DNA from: Brooklawnia propionicigenes
Lineage (GTDB): Bacteria > Actinomycetota > Actinomycetes > Propionibacteriales > Propionibacteriaceae
Assembly (NCBI RefSeq): GCF_030297015.1
Contig: NZ_AP028056.1
Location: forward strand, 2,552,939-2,616,938
Reading direction: 5' to 3'
DNA length: 64,000 nucleotides
In this document: positions 42,934 through 50,505 of the stretch, one piece after another
Layout: each line of letters starts with the position of its first letter
Position numbering within the stretch: the stretch's first letter is position 1
Notes under the pieces: generated by a model
The model's input: only the letters and a program-made list of their open reading frames with translations
The model's database searches: none
What the model was told of the DNA's origin: nothing
Made by a program: the position numbers and the translations under genes

Positions 42934-45900
42934 GGTCGCTCGCCTCCTCGGTGGAGGGGACGACGGCGATGAAGGCGGTGAGTTCGAAGTCGTCGAGTCC
43001 AGCGATGGTCTGTGTGAGGGCGGTGGTAGGCCCTGGGGTGAACAGGCTGTCGATGTCACGTTCCTCGGTGACGTCGATCATCGAGTGGATCGCGTCGGTC
43101 AGCAACTGTGAGTATGCGTCCATGTCGGCACCGTCCCGGGTCGCTTGGTTGAATGTGCGGACCGCACTAGCCACCGGTTGATCGTAGGGGCGGCACCCCG
43201 TGCGCAGGAGGTCGAGGAGATGCTTGGCCTCCGTGTGGTCGGCGACCACTTCGCCATCCTGGTCGAGGTAGACGAGGTAGTGCGGGTGGAGGCGGTTGCC
43301 ACGGTTCATGTGCTCGTCCGCGTTGACGTTGCGCAACGCGAAGATCACGCCGGGTAGCAGTCCCTTACCCGGGTCGGCGGGGACCACGGCATGCAGACCC
43401 TTCGGCACCGCAGCAAGGTCACCGTACTGCTTGATGTAGCCGAGCAGGTCCATGCGGAAGTCGTTGAGTCCGAGGTCCGTGATCGACACACCAGTGCGGA
43501 CGTCTTCCAGCTCGATGACCTCGTCCTGGAGCTTGCGGAGCTGCTCCTTGCGGAAGGCTGCGTCAGGGTCTTCTTGGGTCAGGACATTGTCGTCGGCGGT
43601 ACCAGCGATGTCAGCGATCACCATACGGTTCTCGACACGTTCCTTAAGGTTGATGTACTCGTCCAAGGAGATGTCGGGCCAGAAGTTCACCAACTGGATG
43701 ACCCGGTTGGTGGAGCCGATGCGGTCGATACGTCCGAAGCGCTGGATGATGCGGACCGGGTTCCAGTGGATGTCGTAGTTGATGAGGTAGTCGCAGTCCT
43801 GGAGGTTCTGCCCCTCGCTGATGACATCGGTGCCGATGAGTACGTCCAGCTCACGGGTCTCCCCGGGCATGGTCACGTCTCGCTGTTTGGAGCGCGGGGA
43901 GAACAGGGACATGATCTGCTGGAAGTCAAACCCCTTCCCCAGTGTCGTGTGGGCGCGGTTGCCGCCCGTGATGACTGCCGTCTCTATGCCCGCGGCGGCT
44001 AGAGCAGGGGCCAGGTTTGCGTAGAGGTAGTTGGTGGTGTCGGCGAAGGCGGAGAACACCAGGACCTTGCGGTTGCCGGGGTTGATCGGATGCTGCTCTT
44101 TGGAACGGATGATGTCCTTGAGCTTGCGGAGCTTGAGGTCGTGCTCGGGGGTGACCTTGCTCATCTCGTCAAGGAGTTCACGCAGGGTCTCACGATCGTT
44201 CCACAGGTCCCGTTGCCAGGACTCGATGTCAAGGTCGTCCAGGTCGATGCGGATCTTCTCGCCGAAGGAGAGTGCCTCGATGTTGGCGTCGTCCTCGTCG
44301 TCGATGTCGAAGTCCTGGCCTGCCATGTCTGGGACGAGGTCGGCAAGGTTTCCGGCGTGGTTGCTGATCCGGGACAGAGTGTGGGTGACGGAGTCCTGCA
44401 CCTTGCCCAGCGTGAGGCGGAACGCCTCCACTGAGCTTTCCAACCGTTTTAGGAGGTTGACGGTCATCAGCTGTTTGAGGCCTTGCTCGCGGCCTGCCTG
44501 CCCCAGATTCGACCGGGCAGTGCCCGCGGTGACGTCGTAGAGGTCCTCGTACTTGCTGCGACGGGAGGGGAAGACATAAGCCAACGGGGTGTAGACGGCC
44601 AACGTGAGTGCCTGAAGCTGCTCAAAGATGTCGTTGAAGCCCGGCACATCCGGCAGGTCGGTGAGCGGTTCACGCACGGAGATGGGCGTGAGGCGTTCGG
44701 GGAAGGCTCCGATCTCGCTGGTGTCGTAGAAGGCCTGGATATGTTTGCGGGAACGCGCAATCGTCACCGAGTCCAGAAGTTCGAAGAAGTCGAAGTCCAA
44801 CATTTTCAAGATCTGGTCCGTGGTGCGCGCCTCTGGATCCAACTTGGACCATTCGTTGAAGACACGTTGGGCGTCAGAGAAGACTTTCTCCACACTGGTG
44901 GAGATGTTCAGATGCTTGGCGAGGTTCTCCGACTCACCCTCATAAGCCAGTTGGAGCTGGTTCTTCAGGTCGTTGAACCGGTTGTTCACCGGGGTTGCCG
45001 AGAGCATCAGCACCTTGGTCTTCACGCCCTCCTTGATGACCTGGCGCATGAGACGCTGGTAACGCGACTCCTTCTCCTCGGCATAGTCGGCATTGCGGAA
45101 GTTGTGCGACTCGTCGATCACGACCAGGTCGTAGTTGCCCCAGTTGATCCGGGACAGGTCAAGGCCGAGGGATTCGCCCCTGGTCCGGGACAGGTCGGTG
45201 TGGGCGAGGACATCGTAGGCGAAGCGATCCTCGCGGAAGAGGTTGGTGGTGTAGTTCGAGTTGTAGTTGGTCCAGTTCTCCGCCAGCTTTTTGGGACAAA
45301 GGACCAGCACACTCTTGTTGCGCAGCTCGTAGTACTTGATGACCGCCAACGCGGTGAACGTCTTCCCCAGACCGACGGAGTCGGCCAGGATACAGCCGTT
45401 GTAGGTCTCCAACTTGTTGATGATGCCCGTGGCCGCGTCACGCTGGAAGTTGTACAGGCTCTTCCAGACCTTCGTGTCCTGGTAGCCAGTGCGGTCGTTC
45501 GGCAGGACATCCTCATTGACATCGTCGAGGAAATCGGCGAACAGGTTGTACAAGATCAGGAAGTAGATCCGCTCCGGGGAGTTCTCCGCGTACACGGTAG
45601 CGATGTGGTCGCAGACCGCTTGCGTGACATCGTCAAGCTGGTCGGGGTTGTTCCAAATCTGATCGAACAGGGCCAGGAACTGCTGAGTTTCCGCAACGCC
45701 CTCATATTTAGGAACGTAGTTGGAGATAGCCGGGCCCTTCTCGTAGCCCAAGTCGGTGGTCGTGAATCCCTGAATCGGGAAATAGGCGGCGCGGTCATCC
45801 ACCGCTGCCAACGGCTGCATCGGGTTGCCCGTCGCGTTGGAGCGGAAGGTCACCTTGCGACGCACCCAGTCCGCGCACTCCCGAGCGATAGCCTTCTGCG

Positions 45901-46207
45901 TGAGCTTGTTGCGCAGCCGGATCTCAAACTCGGACCCGGCGATTGCTGACTCGGCGTGCCCGGCTGGGATGAAGAACTGGCGGCGCTCCTTGCGGACCTT
46001 GTCCGTCACGTCCTCGGCGACGAACGAGGGGGAGGTGAAGATGAACTCCAGCTCACCGACCTGTTCCAGTTCCTTCTTCAAGGCCTCGAAAGCGAAAATG
46101 GAGAACGTGGAGGCAGCGATGCGGACCTTGGATCCGGGGGCGATGACGCTCTTGAGGTCGTCACCGAGGAGGTCGGTGGTGTTGTTGATGATACGCAACT
46201 GAGTCAC
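42926..46207 (-). CDS. SNF2/RapA-like helicase with an N-terminal PLD-like region
   Basis: This 1093-residue protein has Walker A ILADSVGLGKTFT (273-285), Walker B VVIDESHNF (363-371, DESH), motif III MLSATPVNN, motif V IGTDVISEGQNLQDCDYLIN (791-810) and motif VI IQRFGRIDRIG (821-831), the arrangement of SNF2/RapA-type double-stranded DNA translocases. Residues 1-170 resemble the phospholipase-D-like module found ahead of such helicases, but I see no HxKx4D motif, so nuclease activity there is doubtful. A long acidic linker (DFDIDDEDDANIEAL) separates the two lobes. The GTG at 46207 overlaps the HTH stop by four bases. Confidence 0.88.
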   Translation of the reverse strand: MTQLRIINNTTDLLGDDLKSVIAPGSKVRIAASTFSIFAFEALKKELEQVGELEFIFTSPSFVAEDVTDKVRKERRQFFIPAGHAESAIAGSEFEIRLRNKLTQKAIARECADWVRRKVTFRSNATGNPMQPLAAVDDRAAYFPIQGFTTTDLGYEKGPAISNYVPKYEGVAETQQFLALFDQIWNNPDQLDDVTQAVCDHIATVYAENSPERIYFLILYNLFADFLDDVNEDVLPNDRTGYQDTKVWKSLYNFQRDAATGIINKLETYNGCILADSVGLGKTFTALAVIKYYELRNKSVLVLCPKKLAENWTNYNSNYTTNLFREDRFAYDVLAHTDLSRTRGESLGLDLSRINWGNYDLVVIDESHNFRNADYAEEKESRYQRLMRQVIKEGVKTKVLMLSATPVNNRFNDLKNQLQLAYEGESENLAKHLNISTSVEKVFSDAQRVFNEWSKLDPEARTTDQILKMLDFDFFELLDSVTIARSRKHIQAFYDTSEIGAFPERLTPISVREPLTDLPDVPGFNDIFEQLQALTLAVYTPLAYVFPSRRSKYEDLYDVTAGTARSNLGQAGREQGLKQLMTVNLLKRLESSVEAFRLTLGKVQDSVTHTLSRISNHAGNLADLVPDMAGQDFDIDDEDDANIEALSFGEKIRIDLDDLDIESWQRDLWNDRETLRELLDEMSKVTPEHDLKLRKLKDIIRSKEQHPINPGNRKVLVFSAFADTTNYLYANLAPALAAAGIETAVITGGNRAHTTLGKGFDFQQIMSLFSPRSKQRDVTMPGETRELDVLIGTDVISEGQNLQDCDYLINYDIHWNPVRIIQRFGRIDRIGSTNRVIQLVNFWPDISLDEYINLKERVENRMVIADIAGTADDNVLTQEDPDAAFRKEQLRKLQDEVIELEDVRTGVSITDLGLNDFRMDLLGYIKQYGDLAAVPKGLHAVVPADPGKGLLPGVIFALRNVNADEHMNRGNRLHPHYLVYLDQDGEVVADHTEAKHLLDLLRTGCRPYDQPVASAVRTFNQATRDGADMDAYSQLLTDAIHSMIDVTEERDIDSLFTPGPTTALTQTIAGLDDFELTAFIAVVPSTEEASDRD

Positions 46208-46404
46208 TCACCCGCCTTACTGGAGCCTGAGTCAGCGGCGCCGTCGTTGCGGACCCAGTCGTCGACTTCGCTGGCCTGGAACTTCCAGAGGCGGCCGATC
46301 TTGTGGGCGGGCATGTCTTTGTCGGCGATCCACGTGTAGATGGTGTCCTTGGTGACGCCGAGATGGGCGGCGATGTCGTCTGCGGACAACCACGGCTCGG
46401 TCAC
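46204..46404 (-). CDS. Small excisionase-type helix-turn-helix protein (HTH_17)
   Basis: This 66-residue protein has the MerR/Xis-like winged helix LSADDIAAHLGVTKDTIYTW followed by DMPAHKIGRLWKFQASEVDDW, the core HTH_17 pattern. It is first in the leftward defence operon and overlaps the helicase start (GTGA). It begins at a GTG after GGGAGGACC. Proteins of this type act as excisionases or small regulators; because it heads a restriction operon, control of the operon is more likely than excision. A dyad over the promoter supports autoregulation. Confidence 0.85.
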   Translation of the reverse strand: MTEPWLSADDIAAHLGVTKDTIYTWIADKDMPAHKIGRLWKFQASEVDDWVRNDGAADSGSSKAGE

Positions 46405-46451
46405 GTTGGTCCTCCCTCAACGGTGCGGGCCCCACCGGTTGGGGAGCCGTG

Positions 46452-46469
46452 CTGATTCTACCTAATCAG
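46452..46469 (-). promoter_or_regulatory. Promoter -10 element within a dyad, upstream of the defence operon
   Basis: CTGATT (46452-46457) and AATCAG (46464-46469) are inverted repeats with a 6-base spacer. On the minus strand the -10-like TAGAAT (46455-46460) lies inside this dyad, 51 bases upstream of the HTH start codon. The -35 region is weak. A repressor or activator bound here would control the whole operon. Confidence 0.5.
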
Positions 46470-46538
46470 ACCCTGTTTGTGCGGGGATGTCCCACCGACG
46501 GCGGGTGCGTTTCGCATGCCGATGAGCGAAAATGGGGT

Positions 46539-47213
46539 ATGGAGCGAATCTTCCCTGACAGTGGGGGGACTGTCCGAGAGCGGGCGCCGGGGCCGATCGA
46601 CGTGGAGGCCGCGGTGTTCGACCACGTGGTGGAGCCGGTGGCGTACACGTGCTTGAAGTTCATGCTGTTCCGGCAGGGCGCGTGTCTGGTCCATTCCCGC
46701 CACGGCAGGGTCCACGCGCGTCCTGGGACGCTGGTGATCGTGTGCGGCGGGACGCTGTGCGGCGGCATCCCGGAGACGTCGGTGACGGTCTCGACGGCGT
46801 ACGTGAGCCTGGACTATCTGCTGGACCAGCTGACGTGGCGTCTGCATGGGATGCTGCTGGATCGTCACGAGGCGGAGCAGATCGCGGCGAGAGCGTTCCG
46901 CCACAACATGTGGGACATTGCGTTGGCACCCGAGGTGGCCAGCAAGATGGCGGTGCTCCTGGACCGGGTTGAGCAGATTCAGAAGGCTGGTGGCGGCTTC
47001 TACGCGATCGAGTCCCGATTCGTCGCCCTGCTGGACCTGCTGCTCCCGCTCCTGCCCTACACGGATATTCCGGACGGGCCGGTGCGTTCCCTGGCGGGGA
47101 ACGGTGTGGGCGGCCGGTTCCCTCCCTTGCGCCGGGAGATCGTCGACGTCGGGGAAGTTGTCCAAGCGGACCTGGCGCGCAAGTGGAGCCTGGCGGATTT
47201 GGCGGGCAGATGA
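46539..47213 (+). pseudogene. Truncated AraC-type regulator, ligand-binding half
   Basis: From the ATG at 46539 this reads an AraC-type N-terminal domain (AACLVHSRHGRVHARPGTL-like segment, VEPVAYTCLKFMLFRQG) and linker helices, then reaches RKWSLADLAG, the first helix of the AraC DNA-binding domain. The frame stops after three more codons at 47213 and the rest of the domain is missing. The truncation point joins a serine recombinase tail. No DNA-binding capacity remains. It is divergent from the defence operon. Confidence 0.7.
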
Positions 47214-47800
47214 TGAGCGAGGGCGCGGCAGAACTGGCCGAACTCGCCGCGCGCCGCACCGAACTGGAAGGCGAGCAGACCAAGCTCCTCCAGGCCCACT
47301 ATGCGGGCGCGATCCCACTGGACCTGCTCAAACGGGAACAGGACCGGATCACCACATCGTTGGAGACCATCGACTTCCGGGTCCGGGCTCACAACGGTGA
47401 ATATGCCGATGCCCGGGCCAACCTCGACGACTCGCTACTGCTGTTGGCCAACATCGCCGACATCTATGCCAACGCTGATGATGCCAACCGGCGGTTGTGC
47501 AACCAGGCCCTGTTCAAAGCCATCTACGTTGACGAGGACAACGACATCCACGTCGGCTACCGCACGCCCTACGACGGCCTGTCGAACCCCGACCTCCAGG
47601 CCGACGCCCTCACCTGGGCCGACCAAGCCCGCGCCGCAGCCACAGGGGCAGAGGCAACCGGGACACGCAAAAAGGGCCAGGCGCGAACCGCGACCAAGGG
47701 CGGACCCTTGGTCGCAAGTTCACACCTGACCCATTTGGGGTGGCTGACGGGACTTGAACCCGCGGCCGCCTGGACCACAACCAGGAGCTCTACCAACTGA
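47214..47800 (+). pseudogene. C-terminal remnant of a large serine recombinase
   Basis: In a frame different from the preceding regulator, this segment encodes AELAELAARRTELEGEQTKL, GAIPLDLLKREQDRITTSLE and LCNQALFKAIYVDEDNDIHV, the coiled-coil and end region of actinobacterial site-specific serine recombinases. The resolvase catalytic domain and zinc region are absent. The frame continues through a hairpin and antisense through tRNA-His before stopping at 47800, so the last 25 or so codons are not native. It is a scar of a former integrated element. Confidence 0.75.
47690..47715 (+). terminator. Hairpin at the end of the recombinase remnant
   Basis: GCGACCAAGGG (47690-47700) pairs perfectly with CCCTTGGTCGC (47705-47715) around a 4-nt loop. 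It lies between the remnant and the convergent tRNA-His and could stop transcription from either. Confidence 0.55.
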
Positions 47801-47812
47801 GCTACAGCCACC
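47736..47812 (-). tRNA. tRNA-His (GUG anticodon) with encoded CCA
   Basis: On the minus strand the acceptor GTGGCTG/CAGCCAC carries the extra G at -1 opposite C73, specific for histidine tRNA. The anticodon arm CCTGG-TTGTGGT-CCAGG gives GUG. The T arm CGGGTTCAAGTCCCG is intact and the 3' CCA is encoded (47736-47738). Confidence 0.95.
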
Positions 47813-47986
47813 ATGCCCACCAGATCAGGACCTCCCGAATCAGGCAGCCTGATCAGTGTAGCGCCCAGATCCAGGTTCCGTAAAACCGGCCCAGCGGCAC
47901 TTCGCTCGACCGCTGTCGTGTCGGCCGTACCGGATGAAGTGGTTGTCGGACCCCATTAACATAGTCCGCAGGGTAAGGGAGAAGGC

Positions 47987-49018
47987 GTGAACAAGCGGAT
48001 CACACTCGCCGACATAGCGGCGCGTACGGGCTTCTCTGCGTCCACTGTGAGCATGGTGCTCAACAACCGTCCGGGCTCTCGCATTCCCGAAGCAACCGCT
48101 GAGCGCGTCCGTGCGATCGCCGAGGAACTCGGCTACGCGCCCGACCGCACGGCACGCGGGCTGCGTACCGGCCGCTCCGAGGCGCTCGGGTTCATCTCGG
48201 ACGAGGTGACGATCACCCGCTACGCCTCGGCGATGGTCCGCGGCATCCTGGACGCCGCAGAGGCCTGCAACCACGCCGTCCTGATGGCCGAAACCGACAA
48301 CCATCCGCGCCGCCTAGAGAACGCTATCCGCCTGATGCGTACCCGTCACATCGATGGCATCATCGTCGGACTGATGCGAGCCCGCCAGGTGGATCTTCCG
48401 GCCGGCCTGGGTGGGCTGCCCGTCATCATTGTCAACGGCAAGGTCGACGGCTATCACGCTGTGCTTCCCGACGAGTACCAGGCCGGCCTGGACGCGGTGA
48501 ACTACCTCGTAGCACATGGTCACCGCAGGATCGCCTTCATCGGCCGGGCAGCGGTGCATCTCGACCCACGCGTCTCCTGGACGATCGGCCGCCGCATCTC
48601 CGGCATCGATACCGGGATGGCCAACGCAGGCCTGTCGTTCGTCCACGAGGTCGAGGGCTCGGACTGGGAGCCGGAACTCGGCTACCGCGGCGCTGCCGAG
48701 ATCTTCGATCGGGGCGACATCACAGCCATCATTACCGCCAACGACCGCATCGCCTTCGGTGTCTACGGAGTGGCTCAGGCACGCGGACTGAGTATCCCCG
48801 ATGACATGTCGGTGCTGTCGTTCGACGATGAGCAATTGGCCAGCTACGTGCGTCCCCAGGTCACCACGATGCGCCTGCCCTACCTCGACATGGGACAGAT
48901 CGCCGCCGAGCTCCTGTTCAAGCAGATCGCGGGCGAGTGGTGTCCGACAGACTCCGCCGAGGAGACGCTCGTCCGGATGCCGCTGGTCGAACGCAGCTCG
49001 GTCGCTGACCTCGGCTGA
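47987..49018 (+). CDS. LacI-family sucrose-operon repressor
   Basis: This 343-residue regulator has an N-terminal LacI helix-turn-helix (RITLADIAARTGFSASTVSMVLN, residues 4-26) with hinge RTARGLRTGRSEALGFI, followed by a sugar-binding periplasmic-type domain (GRAAVHLDPRVSW, DITAIITANDRIAFGVYG, LSFDDEQLASYVRPQVTTM). It is directly upstream of a sucrose permease and GH32 enzyme, with a 16-bp perfect dyad before the permease, so it probably represses them until sugar binds. The GTG at 47987 follows AAGGGAGAAGGC. Confidence 0.92.
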   Translation: MNKRITLADIAARTGFSASTVSMVLNNRPGSRIPEATAERVRAIAEELGYAPDRTARGLRTGRSEALGFISDEVTITRYASAMVRGILDAAEACNHAVLMAETDNHPRRLENAIRLMRTRHIDGIIVGLMRARQVDLPAGLGGLPVIIVNGKVDGYHAVLPDEYQAGLDAVNYLVAHGHRRIAFIGRAAVHLDPRVSWTIGRRISGIDTGMANAGLSFVHEVEGSDWEPELGYRGAAEIFDRGDITAIITANDRIAFGVYGVAQARGLSIPDDMSVLSFDDEQLASYVRPQVTTMRLPYLDMGQIAAELLFKQIAGEWCPTDSAEETLVRMPLVERSSVADLG

Positions 49019-49094
49019 CGACGCCGACCCGGTCGCTCCAATTTGCCGTAGGGCCCTATTCCCAAAGAGGAACTCCGCCTGCTACGCTTCAACT

Positions 49095-49110
49095 GCTATA
49101 ACGTTATAGC
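49095..49110. promoter_or_regulatory. LacI-family operator before the sucrose genes
   Basis: GCTATAACGTTATAGC is a perfect 16-bp palindrome with the central CG typical of LacI-family operators. It lies 58 bases upstream of the permease start. A possible -10 (TATAAC, 49097-49102) falls within it, so binding would block initiation. No strong -35 is visible. Confidence 0.75.
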
Positions 49111-49167
49111 GCTTCTGACTGCGTATGTTACGCGGCACCACCCCACGAAAGGAGGGGGACAGGCAAA

Positions 49168-50499
49168 GTGGCCAGCTTCACGAAGTCCCTCAAGAACCCG
49201 TCATACCTGCAAAGCTCCCTGACGCTGCTTCTCTTCTTCATGTCCTGGGGTATCTGGTGGTCCTTCTTCCAGCTGTGGCTCACCAAGGACACCGGCCTGG
49301 GGCTGAATGGTAGCCAGGTCGGCACCGTGTATGCGGTGAACTCGCTCGTGACGCTCATCCTGATGTTCTTCTACGGCACCATCCAGGATCGGCTGGGTCT
49401 CAAGCGTCACCTGACCATTCTCATCGGCATCATCGCCTCCTGTGTTGCGCCGTTCGTCATCTTCGTCTACGAGCCATTGCTGAAGAACCAGTTCATGTTC
49501 GGCGTGATCTTGGGCGCGATCGTCCTGTCGGCCGGCTTCATGGCTGGTGTTGGCCTGCTGGAAGCATTCGCCGAGCGCATGAGCCGCCGTTTCAACTTCG
49601 AATACGGCCAAGCCCGCATGTGGGGCTCTTTCGGTTACGCGATGGTCGCGTTGGTGGCCGGCTTCCTGTTCACCGCCAACCCGCACCTGAACTTCATCAT
49701 GGGCTCGGTTTTCGGCATCGCCTTGCTGCTGATCCAGCTCTTCTGGAAGCCCGGCCCGACCGACCACCACGAACCCGGCACGGTGGAGCCCACCCAGCCC
49801 GGCATCCGGGAAATGGCCGGCCTGCTCGGGATGAAGTCGCTGTGGCTCATCATCGTCTTCGTCATCTTCTCCTGGACCTTCTACACGGTCTTCGATCAGC
49901 AGATGTTCCCCGATTTCTACACCGGGCTGTTCGAAACCAAGGAACGCGGCGAGCAGATCTACGGCATCCTCAACTCCGCGCAGGTCTTCTGCGAGGCCGC
50001 GATGATGGGTGTCGTCCCGATCATCATGCGCAAGGTCGGCGTCCGCAACACGCTGCTGATGGGTGTGTCCGTCATGACCCTGCGCATCTTCGGTTGCGCA
50101 GTTCTGAGCGACCCGATCGCCGTCTCCGCAGTCAAGATGCTGCACGCGCTCGAGGTTCCGCTGTTCATCCTGCCGATCTTCCGGTACTTCACCTTGCACT
50201 TCAATCCGGCCCTGTCGGCCACCTTGTACATGGTCGGTTTCCAGATCTCGGCCCAGATCGGCAATGTGATCCTGTCGCAGCCGCTCGGCCAGTTGCGTGA
50301 CGCCATCGGCTATCAGCCGACCTTCCTGGTGATTTCCGGAATTGTGCTGCTGTCCGGGATCTTCGCGTTCTTCACGCTGAAGAAGGACGACGACCAAGTG
50401 CTCGGCGACCCATTCCTGCGCGATGGCCAGGCCGAGGTCGTGGCCACCGCGGCCCCCGGTCCGCAGTCCGATCCGACCGGCAGCGACGGGAAGGCCTGA
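49168..50499 (+). CDS. cscB: Sucrose:H+ symporter of the oligosaccharide permease (LacY/CscB) family
   Basis: This 443-residue MFS permease with about 12 membrane helices imports sucrose with a proton. LLLFFMSWGIWWSFFQLWL opens the protein as in the LacY/RafB/CscB family, and family elements such as RMSRRFNFEYGQARMWGSFG (the loop with the conserved Glu/Arg) and TLHFNPALSATLYMVGFQ are present. The pairing with a GH32 enzyme and LacI regulator makes sucrose the best guess; raffinose is possible. The GTG at 49168 follows AAAGGAGGGGG. The last 35 residues are a hydrophilic tail. Confidence 0.9.
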   Translation: MASFTKSLKNPSYLQSSLTLLLFFMSWGIWWSFFQLWLTKDTGLGLNGSQVGTVYAVNSLVTLILMFFYGTIQDRLGLKRHLTILIGIIASCVAPFVIFVYEPLLKNQFMFGVILGAIVLSAGFMAGVGLLEAFAERMSRRFNFEYGQARMWGSFGYAMVALVAGFLFTANPHLNFIMGSVFGIALLLIQLFWKPGPTDHHEPGTVEPTQPGIREMAGLLGMKSLWLIIVFVIFSWTFYTVFDQQMFPDFYTGLFETKERGEQIYGILNSAQVFCEAAMMGVVPIIMRKVGVRNTLLMGVSVMTLRIFGCAVLSDPIAVSAVKMLHALEVPLFILPIFRYFTLHFNPALSATLYMVGFQISAQIGNVILSQPLGQLRDAIGYQPTFLVISGIVLLSGIFAFFTLKKDDDQVLGDPFLRDGQAEVVATAAPGPQSDPTGSDGKA

Positions 50500-50505
50500 C
50501 GCACC

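Noticed and set aside
42926-46207. Calling the helicase and neighbours DISARM, Mokosh or BREX
   Set aside because: There is no DUF1998, no separate PLD nuclease with HKD, no RNA-helicase pairing typical of Mokosh, and no PglZ or BrxC/L gene.
47736-47800. C-terminal residues of the recombinase remnant read through tRNA-His
   Set aside because: The frame runs antisense through a complete tRNA, so these codons are chance extension.
47736-47812. tRNA-His as an integration site with a repeated 3' end
   Set aside because: I found no second copy of the tRNA 3' segment in the window, and serine recombinases do not usually use tRNA genes. The adjacency may be accidental.
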